The notes below the pieces were generated by a model. The model saw only the letters and a list, made by a program, of their open reading frames with translations, did no database searches and was not told where the DNA came from. Shown here piece after piece: positions 1 to 6,241 of a stretch of DNA of 6,880 nucleotides; position 1 is the stretch's first letter, and each line of letters opens with the position of its first letter. Made by a program: the position numbers and the translations under genes. This stretch comes from Chloroflexota bacterium (GTDB lineage: Bacteria; Chloroflexota; Limnocylindria; Limnocylindrales; CSP1-4). The stretch spans positions 1-6,880 of the forward strand of contig JACDAH010000265.1 in assembly GCA_013695505.1 (NCBI GenBank). Direction: 5' to 3'.

Positions 1-317
1 CCGACATACAGCACGCAGTTGGCCGTCGCGACGAACGTCATCGGCGTCGTGATCGCCTCGTCGCCGGGTCCCAGCCCGGCCGCCGCGGTCGCCCCGTGGA
101 GCGCGGCCGTCCCGGAGCTGAACGCGACCGCGTGGCGGGCCCCCGTGAACGCGGCGAGCTCCGTCTCGAACGCGGGCACCCGCGGCCCGGTCGTCAGCCA
201 GTCCGAGCGGAGGGCTGCGGTGACCGCGGCGATGTCGTCGTCGTCGATCGACTGGTGGGCGTACGGGAGGAGGGTCGTGCGGACCGGCTCGCCGCCATCG
301 ATCGCGAGCCGGCCCAT
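1..317 (-). CDS. pseC: PseC-type DegT/DnrJ/EryC1 sugar aminotransferase (5' part only)
   Basis: First 105 codons of a PLP-dependent nucleotide-sugar aminotransferase; the gene continues past the left edge, so the Schiff-base lysine is not visible. From the ATG at 317 the protein begins MGRLAIDGGEPVRTTLLPYA, then has QSIDDDDIAAV (22-32), SDWLTTGP (38-45), SSGTAAL (67-73, PLP-phosphate loop) and TPMTFVATANCVLY (91-104). This pattern is typical of the PseC branch, which aminates C4 of a UDP-4-keto-6-deoxy-HexNAc using glutamate. The ATG at 317 gives the usual family N-terminus; an in-frame GTG at 332 would add five residues. Neither has a strong ribosome site. An ATG at 358 that overlaps the upstream stop is in another frame and soon hits a stop. 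It is the third visible gene of the leftward sugar operon, 37 bases after the SDR gene. The family is secure; the exact sugar substrate is inferred. Confidence 0.85.
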   Translation of the reverse strand, partial: MGRLAIDGGEPVRTTLLPYAHQSIDDDDIAAVTAALRSDWLTTGPRVPAFETELAAFTGARHAVAFSSGTAALHGATAAAGLGPGDEAITTPMTFVATANCVLYV

Positions 318-354
318 CCCGGAGCTCGTCACGGCCGCGCCGCCACTGACGCGG

Positions 355-1311
355 TCATCGGATCGGGATCTCGGCCGCCATCCGCTCGGCCATCCACGCC
401 CGAACTCGGCCGATCCCGTCCTCGAGGCTGACCTCGGACCGCCAGCCGAGCGCCCGCTCCGCCTCGCCCGAATCGCAGCGCAGGACGGCGATCTCGCTCT
501 GCGGGTGGATGTGCTCCACGTGGACGATCCGGGCCGGGTCCGGCTCGACCAGCGCGGCGAGGTCATTGACGCTGACGTCGGCGCCCGTGCCCGCGTTGAG
601 GATCCTGCCGGTCGCGGCGTCGGACAGGAGCGCATCGCACACGAAGCGGGCACAGTCCGACGCGTACAGCAGGTCGCGTGTCTGGGTCCCGTCGCCGTAG
701 ATCCGGAGCGGCTCGCCGAGCAGCGACAGGCGATTGAAGATGGCCACGACGCCGCCCTCGCCGACCGAGCGCTGGAACGGGCCGTACGTGTTGAACGGCC
801 GGACGACCGTCGTCGGCAGCCCGTAGGCGTGGAAGTAGGACAGGGTCAGGGCCTCGCCGGCCAGCTTCGAGGCCGCGTACGGCGATGCGGGCCGCGTCGG
901 GTGGGTCTCCGCGATGCCCTCCGGCGTCGTCGCGCGGTCGTAGACCATGCACGTGCTCATGAAAAGGACGCGCGCCCCTGACGCGCGCGCGCCCTCGAGG
1001 ACGTTGAACGTGCCGACGACGTCGTTTTCGAAGGTCGTTGCCGGATCGTCGATCGAGTCCTGGACCGAGATCGAGGCCGCGAGGTGGGCGACCGCATCGA
1101 CTCCCGAGGTCCAGCGCCGGCAGGCATCGGCGTCGCGGATGTCGCCCGCCTCGAACGGGAGGAGCCCGGGCAATCCGGCGAACTCGTCGAGGTTCGTCTC
1201 GTCGCCCGCGACGAGGCTGTCGATCGGGAGGACGGTGTGCCCGCGGGCGAGGAGCTCGCCCACGACCCATCGGCCGATGAACCCGGCCGCGCCGGTCACG
1301 AGGACCCTCAC
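355..1311 (-). CDS. NAD-dependent epimerase/dehydratase (extended SDR), nucleotide-sugar modifying
   Basis: A 318-residue cytoplasmic extended short-chain dehydrogenase/reductase acting on a nucleotide sugar. The Rossmann motif GAAGFIG is at residues 7-13. Other motifs are HLAAS (76-80), STCMVYD (119-125), the catalytic YAASK (Y145, K149), RPFNTYGPFQ (171-180), IYGDGTQTRD (204-213) and NAGTG (239-243). 4,6-Dehydratases of the RmlB type carry an Asp-Glu pair after the ST; here Cys-Met stands there, so an epimerase or other 4-keto chemistry is more likely than RmlB-like dehydration. I chose the GTG at 1311: it overlaps the upstream TGA as GTGA and yields the standard start MRVLVTGAAGFIG. An upstream GTG at 1333-1335 adds eight residues with no homology. 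It lies between the CapE-like dehydratase and the PseC-like aminotransferase, so it probably acts on an intermediate or a branch product of the same sugar. The specific reaction is not assignable. Confidence 0.86.
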   Translation of the reverse strand: MRVLVTGAAGFIGRWVVGELLARGHTVLPIDSLVAGDETNLDEFAGLPGLLPFEAGDIRDADACRRWTSGVDAVAHLAASISVQDSIDDPATTFENDVVGTFNVLEGARASGARVLFMSTCMVYDRATTPEGIAETHPTRPASPYAASKLAGEALTLSYFHAYGLPTTVVRPFNTYGPFQRSVGEGGVVAIFNRLSLLGEPLRIYGDGTQTRDLLYASDCARFVCDALLSDAATGRILNAGTGADVSVNDLAALVEPDPARIVHVEHIHPQSEIAVLRCDSGEAERALGWRSEVSLEDGIGRVRAWMAERMAAEIPIR

Positions 1312-2507
1312 GACGCCGCCTGGTCGGCCGCCCACGTCTCGGCCACGAGCTGGCGGACCTCGTCGACGCTCAGTGGCGCGATGTCGTCGGAGCGGTACGC
1401 GCCCACCGGGGCGGGCGTCGCGTCGGCATACGAGGCGATGACGTCCCGATGCGGCTCGATCGAGGGCAGGACCGCGAACATCTCGCCGATGTCGCGGGCC
1501 CGGGTCGATTCGTCCGCGGTCATCAGCTCTTCGTACGCCTTCTCGCCCGGCCGCGGCTCGATCGTCCGGGTCGCGATCGCGTTCGGGTCGAGCCCGCGCG
1601 CCGGAGCGACGACCGCGATCGCGGTCGCGACCAGATCGGCCAGGCGGGCGACCGGCATCTTGAACACGAAGACCTCGCCGCCACGCGCGAGCTCGGCTGC
1701 CCGGATCGCGAGCTCCACCGCCCGATCCGTGCTCATCACGAACCGCGTCATCGCCGGGTCCGTCACGGTGATCGGGCCGCCGGCGGCGATCTGGCGGAAA
1801 AACAGCTCCAGCGCGGAGCCGCGCGAGCCAAGGACGTTTCCAAACCGGACGCTCGCGAACCGCGTCGGACGGCCGCCACGATAGTTCGTCGCCGCGCTGA
1901 CGAGCTTCTCCGCGAGGAGCTTGGACGCGCCCATGACCGACGTCGGGTTGGCCGCCTTGTCGGACGACGTCAGGATCATCGTGCCGACCCCGGCCGCGAG
2001 ACAGGCATCGATCACGTTCTGGGTCCCGCCGACGTTCGTCAGGGTCGCCTCGAACGGGTTGAACTCACCCGACTCGACGTGCTTCAGGGCGGCGCAGTGG
2101 AAGACGGTATCGATCCCGTCCATCGCCCGGACGAGGCGGTCGCGATCGCGGACGTCCCCGATCAGGAACCGGATGTTCGACCGGTCGCGCAGGCGCTGGC
2201 GCTGGTAGAACTGCTTGGTCTCGTCGCGGCCGAGGACGCGGATCACCTCGGGCTCGAGACCGAGCAGGTGATCGACAAGGCGCGCCCCGATCGTGCCCGA
2301 TCCGCCGGTCACGAGGATTCGCTGGCCGCGGAACGAAGCGCTGGCGGCGATCGGGATGTCCTCCTGCAGCAGGGCCCGGCCCGTGATCGGCCGCGGCCAG
2401 ACTCGCCCGGCGGGCGCGCGGCGCGCGACCGTGTCGAGGGAGCCGACGGGAACATAGAGTACGATACCGGCCCGTCCGGCGGCCTCGCCGCCATCCACCC
2501 TTTTCAC
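1308..2507 (-). CDS. CapE/PseB-type UDP-N-acetylglucosamine 4,6-dehydratase (SDR)
   Basis: Soluble polysaccharide-biosynthesis SDR, expected to dehydrate UDP-GlcNAc to a 4-keto-6-deoxy sugar (with C5 inversion in CapE/PseB), the first step towards 4-amino-6-deoxy sugars. In the 399-residue reading the NAD motif GGSGTIG is at 68-74, GRDETKQ at 93-99, GDVRD at 117-121, AALKHVES at 139-146, SSDKAANP at 181-188, VMGASK at 191-196, RFGNVLGSRGS at 221-231, TDPAMTRFVMS at 249-259 and RPGEKAYEEL at 319-328. The C-terminal YRSDD...LSVDEVRQL resembles CapE. There is no membrane domain, unlike WbpM or full-length CapD. Where the SDR tyrosine would sit there is Met192, with Asp183 and Lys184 kept. The start is uncertain. 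GTG at 2507 (or 2498) is the only canonical in-frame choice, but it adds about 55 residues of weak similarity, apart from a linker-like RPITGRALLQED at 39-50. A start near 2351 would fit the family better. It is first in the leftward operon. Confidence 0.85.
   Translation of the reverse strand: MKRVDGGEAAGRAGIVLYVPVGSLDTVARRAPAGRVWPRPITGRALLQEDIPIAASASFRGQRILVTGGSGTIGARLVDHLLGLEPEVIRVLGRDETKQFYQRQRLRDRSNIRFLIGDVRDRDRLVRAMDGIDTVFHCAALKHVESGEFNPFEATLTNVGGTQNVIDACLAAGVGTMILTSSDKAANPTSVMGASKLLAEKLVSAATNYRGGRPTRFASVRFGNVLGSRGSALELFFRQIAAGGPITVTDPAMTRFVMSTDRAVELAIRAAELARGGEVFVFKMPVARLADLVATAIAVVAPARGLDPNAIATRTIEPRPGEKAYEELMTADESTRARDIGEMFAVLPSIEPHRDVIASYADATPAPVGAYRSDDIAPLSVDEVRQLVAETWAADQAAS
2360..2365 (-). 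promoter_or_regulatory. Perfect AGGAGG Shine-Dalgarno-like site inside the dehydratase frame
   Basis: On the minus strand AGGAGG is followed, after 8 bases, by an in-frame ATC at 2351-2349. Starting there would give a protein beginning xAASASFRGQRILVTGG, which matches the usual N-terminus of the CapE/PseB family. No ATG, GTG or TTG lies in frame between the AT-rich island and the NAD motif. It may simply be the codons for Gln-Glu-Asp within a longer protein. Confidence 0.3.
2451..2467. promoter_or_regulatory. Probable bidirectional promoter island between the divergent operons
   Basis: A short AT-rich stretch in very GC-rich surroundings. On the plus strand it contains TAGAGT (2455-2460) and TACGAT (2460-2465). 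On the minus strand it contains TATCGT (2466-2461) and TACTCT (2461-2456). All four fit the TAnnnT pattern of a -10 box. I see no convincing -35 element for either direction. A perfect small hairpin, GGCGGC-CTC-GCCGCC, follows at 2478-2492 in the would-be leader of the foldase gene, but in DNA this GC-rich it may be chance. If the island is a leftward promoter, the dehydratase must start downstream of it. Confidence 0.35.
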
Positions 2508-2527
2508 GATCAGGACCGCATTCCCCC

Positions 2528-4264
2528 ATGACCATCCGAGTCAGGCCTGTCGACCGCGGACGCACGAGCCGCGACCCGAGCCGGCGCACCTTCTACGTGA
2601 ACGTAGCGTTCGCGATCACCGTCGTCGTGGCCGTGCTCATTCTCGTCGTGGTCGGCGCGACCACCTGGTACGGCGCCCATCTCGCGGCCGCTGCCACGAT
2701 CGACGGCCAGACGATCACGAAGGACCAGTTCGTCGATCGGGCGCGGGTCGAGCAGTTCCGGCTTCAGCAGATCGGTGCCCGGGTCAAGTCGGAGCTCGCC
2801 GCCGGTCGTCTGACCGCGGCGCAGGCCGATGCCCGCATCTCGGCGATCAGCCAGCAGCTCGACGACCAGCAGGGTGGCTTCAGGTCGGCGATCGTCGAGA
2901 AGCTGATCGACATGACACTCCAGGCGAAGCTCGCGAACGAGCTCGGCGTGGTCGTCACGCCCGAACAGATCGACCAGCGGATCCTCGAGGACCAGACCCG
3001 CAAGGAAGAGCGCCACGTCTGGCTGATCGCGGTCAAGCCGGTGGTCGACACGGGCAAGACCGATCCGACCGATGCCCAGAAGGCGGCCGCCAAGAAGAAG
3101 GCCGACGACGCCCTGGCCGCGATCAAGACCGGCGGCAAGACGTTCGAGGACGTCGCCAAGGAGACGTCCGACGACCCGTCGAAGACGAGCGGCGGCGATC
3201 TGGGCTGGATCGACAGCACCGCGTCGGAGGATCCGGACTGGCAGGCGGCCATCTTCAAGCTCGAGGCCAACGGCGTCACCGACGTCATCCTCGGGGCGGA
3301 CGGGACGTTCCGCATCGGACGCGTGTCGGAGATCGTTGCGCCCCAGGTCGACACGGCGTGGGACCAGAAGCTGGCCGAGGCGAAGATCGCGCCCGAGTCA
3401 TATCGGGCGGCCATCCAGAGCGAGGTCACCAGGACCGTGCTCGGCGACAAGATCGTGGCCGACGCCAGCGCCTCGGGGCCGCAGAAGCAGGTCCAGGAGC
3501 TGTTCATCAAGGCTCCCGATCAGCCGCCGACGGACGGTGCCCTCAAGGTCCGCCACATCCTGTTCTCACCGAAGGACGATCCCCAGGGGGCGTCCAAGAT
3601 CCCCGACACCGACCCGCTGTGGACAGAAGCACAGCTCGGCGCCCAGGCCGCCTACGACAAGATCAAGGCGGACCCCAAGCAGTTCGACGTCATCGCCCGC
3701 AAGGAGAGCGACGAGACCCAGGATCTCGGCGACGACGGGTCCGGCGGCAAGCTGCCGTACTTCGAGCCCGACGACACCCAGGTCGACGAGGCGTTCCGCG
3801 CCGCAATCTTCAAGGAAGGCGTCAAGCCGGGCGACCTGCTGGCGCCGTTCAAGAGCGCGTTCGGTTGGCACGTGGTCCAGGTCATGTACGGCCCGCCCGA
3901 CGCCGACGAGATGGCCAGGCTGAAGACCCAGGCGGCAACCGCCGGGACCGACTTCGGCCAGCTCGTCCGCGACCGCTCGGACGGCCCGAAGGCGGGCGCG
4001 GGCGGCGACATCGGGTGGGTCGCCAAAGGCACCCTCGACGATCGGCTGACCGCGCTGATCCTCGCCACGCCGGTGGGGTCGTTCACCGATGTCATCGATA
4101 TCCCGAGCGACGGGCTGTACCTGTTCAAGATCGTGAACGAGAAGACGGCCGTCCCGGACGCGGAGCAGCTCAAGACGATCAAGGACGGCGCCTTCAAGTA
4201 CTGGTACGCCGGCAAGAAGGCCGCCGCGACGATCACGCGCGATCTCCTCACCACCGCCGGGTAG
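2528..4264 (+). CDS. Membrane-anchored parvulin-type (PPIC/SurA-like) peptidyl-prolyl isomerase
   Basis: A 578-residue extracytoplasmic foldase that would catalyse cis-trans isomerisation of prolyl bonds in secreted proteins, like PrsA or SurA. An arginine-rich cytoplasmic tail (1-20) precedes one transmembrane segment (about 22-48), predicted N-in/C-out. There is no lipobox cysteine; indeed the protein has no cysteine. A SurA_N-like helical region follows (about 52-160; IDGQTITKDQFVDRA and EKLIDMTLQAKLA). Then comes parvulin module 1 (about 160-268, with SGGDLGWID), parvulin module 2 (about 338-454, starting VRHILFSPKD and ending GWHVVQV, the most canonical) and a shorter third module (about 474-537, GGDIGWVAKG to GLYLFKIV). 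Start: ATG at 2528, with only a distant AGGA at 2512-2515. The TAG stop is 12 bases before mazG and in the same frame, so the two genes are probably co-transcribed. The family is clear; client proteins are unknown. Confidence 0.9.
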   Translation: MTIRVRPVDRGRTSRDPSRRTFYVNVAFAITVVVAVLILVVVGATTWYGAHLAAAATIDGQTITKDQFVDRARVEQFRLQQIGARVKSELAAGRLTAAQADARISAISQQLDDQQGGFRSAIVEKLIDMTLQAKLANELGVVVTPEQIDQRILEDQTRKEERHVWLIAVKPVVDTGKTDPTDAQKAAAKKKADDALAAIKTGGKTFEDVAKETSDDPSKTSGGDLGWIDSTASEDPDWQAAIFKLEANGVTDVILGADGTFRIGRVSEIVAPQVDTAWDQKLAEAKIAPESYRAAIQSEVTRTVLGDKIVADASASGPQKQVQELFIKAPDQPPTDGALKVRHILFSPKDDPQGASKIPDTDPLWTEAQLGAQAAYDKIKADPKQFDVIARKESDETQDLGDDGSGGKLPYFEPDDTQVDEAFRAAIFKEGVKPGDLLAPFKSAFGWHVVQVMYGPPDADEMARLKTQAATAGTDFGQLVRDRSDGPKAGAGGDIGWVAKGTLDDRLTALILATPVGSFTDVIDIPSDGLYLFKIVNEKTAVPDAEQLKTIKDGAFKYWYAGKKAAATITRDLLTTAG

Positions 4265-4276
4265 CGGCGGACGGCG

Positions 4277-5503
4277 GTGCTCGACGCGCTCGTCGCCGAG
4301 GCTCGTCTTCGCTGGGGGCTCGACCTTGCGGCGGGGCTCCAGGTCGTGGCCGCAGAGCTCCTCGGCGGCACGCCGCTGGAGCCATCACGGCCGGTCCTGA
4401 TCGTGCCCGCCGCGGTGCTCCGGAGGGATGGCAACGAGCTGTGCGAAGCCGCGGAGCCGGGCAGGATCCCGATCCTGCCGGGCCGTCACGGCCATCCCGA
4501 CAGCGGCGACCCGATCGCGGTCCTCCAGCGGCTCTACCCGGCCGATCATCCGGTCGGGCTGTTCGGGGCGGCCGAGGGAGCGATGATCGGTGCGCTGACG
4601 GCCGATTTGCTCGCCGCGCCGCTCTACCTCGCCTCTGTCTCGCCCGAGCTGGCGGTCGCCAGCCCGTGGGCGATGCCCTGGATCTCATCGCGGCTGCGCC
4701 TGCCTGATGGCTGTCCATGGGATCGCGAGCAGACCCACGAATCGCTCCGGAATCACCTCCTCGAGGAGGCGTACGAGGTCTATGACGCCCTCGCGGCCGG
4801 AGCGACGCAGTCCCTCGCCGAGGAGCTCGGCGACCTCCTCCTCCAGGTCGTCCTCCACGCTCAGCTCGCCGCCGAGGCCGGCGTCTTCGACCTGACCGAC
4901 GTCCACGCCGCGATCGCATCGAAGATCGTCCGTCGCCATCCCCACGTCTTCGGCGACGCCGAAGCCCGGACGTCGAGCGACGTGAACCGCCAGTGGGAGC
5001 GGATCAAGGCCGACGAGCGCGCGGGCAGGCAGGGCGACACGGTCGCATCCGCAGAGCTCGGCGCGCCACCGAAGCCGGCCAGGGGCGCCCTCGACGGTGT
5101 CAGCCGGATCCTGCCGGCCCTCGCCGCCAGCCAGGAGATGCAGGAGCGCGCCGCCAACATCGGCTACGAATGGCCGGACATCGAGGGCGTCCTCGACAAG
5201 GTCCACGAGGAGCTCGCCGAGCTGCGCGCCGCGGCGACCCCAGTCGAGCAGGCCGAGGAGTACGGTGACCTCCTGTTCGTGCTCGTCAATGTCGCCCGCT
5301 GGCAGGGGATCGAGGCCGAGGCGGCCCTGCGCGCCGCCAACGACAAGTTCCGTCGCCGGTTCGCGAGCGTCGAGCGCCAGGCCGCCGAGCGCCGCGTCGC
5401 CCTGCGTGACCTGTCATTCGAGCAGCTCGACGAGCTCTGGGACGCGGCCAAGATCGAGGAGAAGGCGGCGATCGCTGCCGCAGCGAAGGAGACCGCCCGA
5501 TGA
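4277..5503 (+). CDS. mazG: MazG nucleoside triphosphate pyrophosphohydrolase with half tetrapyrrole-methylase N-terminus
   Basis: A 408-residue cytoplasmic enzyme that hydrolyses NTPs/dNTPs to monophosphates and pyrophosphate, clearing aberrant nucleotides. Two MazG repeats are complete. The first (about 137-226) has [14 protein letters not shown], the metal ligands E163/E164/E167 and E183/D186, and RRHPHVFGD. The second (about 283-370) has E311/E312/E315 and E328/D331. Residues 1-121 resemble the C-terminal half of the tetrapyrrole (SAM) methylase domain found in front of MazG in Bacillus Yab[11 protein letters not shown] (20-29), RPVLIVP (38-44), [17 protein letters not shown] (83-99) and APLYLASV (114-121). 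The methylase N-terminal half is absent. The preceding gene's stop lies in the same frame only four codons upstream, so it cannot have been missed. Start: GTG at 4277, behind GGCGGACGG. An internal ATG at 4673 would give MazG alone, but the upstream similarity argues for coding. The stop overlaps the rph start (ATGA). Confidence 0.92.
   Translation: MLDALVAEARLRWGLDLAAGLQVVAAELLGGTPLEPSRPVLIVPAAVLRRDGNELCEAAEPGRIPILPGRHGHPDSGDPIAVLQRLYPADHPVGLFGAAEGAMIGALTADLLAAPLYLASVSPELAVASPWAMPWISSRLRLPDGCPWDREQTHESLRNHLLEEAYEVYDALAAGATQSLAEELGDLLLQVVLHAQLAAEAGVFDLTDVHAAIASKIVRRHPHVFGDAEARTSSDVNRQWERIKADERAGRQGDTVASAELGAPPKPARGALDGVSRILPALAASQEMQERAANIGYEWPDIEGVLDKVHEELAELRAAATPVEQAEEYGDLLFVLVNVARWQGIEAEAALRAANDKFRRRFASVERQAAERRVALRDLSFEQLDELWDAAKIEEKAAIAAAAKETAR
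5486..5491 (+). promoter_or_regulatory. Ribosome binding site of rph
   Basis: AAGGAG with 8 bases to the ATG at 5500, lying inside the last codons of mazG. It fixes the rph start at the ATGA overlap and implies translational coupling of the two genes. It is the clearest ribosome site of the rightward operon. Confidence 0.7.
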
Positions 5504-6231
5504 TCGGCAACCACCCCCAGGCCCGCGCCGATGGCCGGGTTCCGACCCAGCTCCGCCCGGTCCGGTTCGAGCTCGCTGTCCAGAAGTGGGCGGAGGGCTC
5601 GTGCATCGTCCACTTCGGCGACACCCGCGTCCTGTGCGCGGCGACGATCGCCGACCGGGTCCCGCCGCATCTGCGCGGCAAGGGCACCGGCTGGGTGACG
5701 GCCGAGTACTCGATGCTGCCGCGGGCGACGGCCGAGCGGACGGATCGCGAGTCGGTCAAAGGCAAGCTCGGCGGACGGACCCACGAGATCCAGCGCCTGA
5801 TCGGGCGGTCGCTCCGCGACGCGGTCGACCTGACCCGGCTCGGCGAACGGACGATCACCGTCGACTGCGACGTGCTCCAGGCCGACGGCGGAACGCGGAC
5901 GGCGTCGATCACCGGCGGCTGGGTCGCGATGGCGGCCGCGATGGCGACGTTCGGGATGGAGCGCCACCTCGTGGCCAAGGTCGCGGCGATCAGCGTCGGG
6001 CTGGTCGACGGCGAAGCCCTCCTCGATCTCGACTACAGCGAGGACTCGCGGGCCGACGTCGACTTCAACGTCGTCGGCACCGACGCCGGCACGTTCGTCG
6101 AGGTCCAGGGCACGGCCGAGGGCAAGGCCTTCGATCGGGCGGCGATGGACGGCCTGATGGACCTCGCGACGTCCGGGCTCGCGGATCTGTTCGCCGCGCA
6201 GGCCGAGATCCTGGCCACCGTCCGGCGGTGA
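5500..6231 (+). CDS. rph: Ribonuclease PH
   Basis: A 243-residue phosphorolytic 3'-5' exoribonuclease that trims tRNA 3' ends, releasing nucleoside diphosphates; the family works as a hexamer. The N-terminus has ARADGR (8-13) and QLRPVRFE (17-24). The core has [13 protein letters not shown] (38-50), [14 protein letters not shown] (64-77), [15 protein letters not shown] (92-106) and [13 protein letters not shown] (128-140), and it ends with [12 protein letters not shown] (181-192) and EVQGTAEG (201-208). R93 and R133 correspond to the phosphate-binding arginines known as R86 and R126 in Bacillus subtilis Rph. D182 and D188 lie in the acidic active-site segment, so the enzyme looks functional. 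Length is normal for the family (about 240-260). The ATG overlaps the mazG stop as ATGA and has a good ribosome site. rph-rdgB adjacency is common in bacteria. Confidence 0.97.
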   Translation: MIGNHPQARADGRVPTQLRPVRFELAVQKWAEGSCIVHFGDTRVLCAATIADRVPPHLRGKGTGWVTAEYSMLPRATAERTDRESVKGKLGGRTHEIQRLIGRSLRDAVDLTRLGERTITVDCDVLQADGGTRTASITGGWVAMAAAMATFGMERHLVAKVAAISVGLVDGEALLDLDYSEDSRADVDFNVVGTDAGTFVEVQGTAEGKAFDRAAMDGLMDLATSGLADLFAAQAEILATVRR

Positions 6232-6241
6232 TGGTCGCCTG

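Noticed and set aside
329..358. ATG at 358 overlapping the SDR stop (ATGA) as start of the aminotransferase gene
   Set aside because: That frame reaches a TGA at 331-329 after nine codons; the aminotransferase frame is different and starts at 317.
19..981. 320-codon plus-strand frame antisense to the aminotransferase and SDR genes
   Set aside because: Overlaps two clearly conserved minus-strand genes and shows no family motif.
2309..2494. 61-codon minus-strand frame starting at ATG 2494 behind AAAAGGGTGG; a possible leader peptide or the true, frameshifted start of the dehydratase
   Set aside because: The translation is Pro/Arg/Ser-rich with no similarity to the family N-terminus, and nothing indicates a frameshift site. 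The ribosome-site-like sequence alone is not enough.
4262..4279. Stop-codon readthrough joining the foldase and MazG (same frame, TAG then four codons to GTG)
   Set aside because: A membrane-anchored extracytoplasmic protein fused to a cytoplasmic enzyme makes no topological sense; ordinary gene spacing explains it.
3358..4707. 449-codon plus-strand frame overlapping the foldase and mazG
   Set aside because: Arg/Gly/Ala/Pro-rich low-complexity translation, with no domain, out of frame with two well-supported genes. It is a typical shadow in high-GC DNA.
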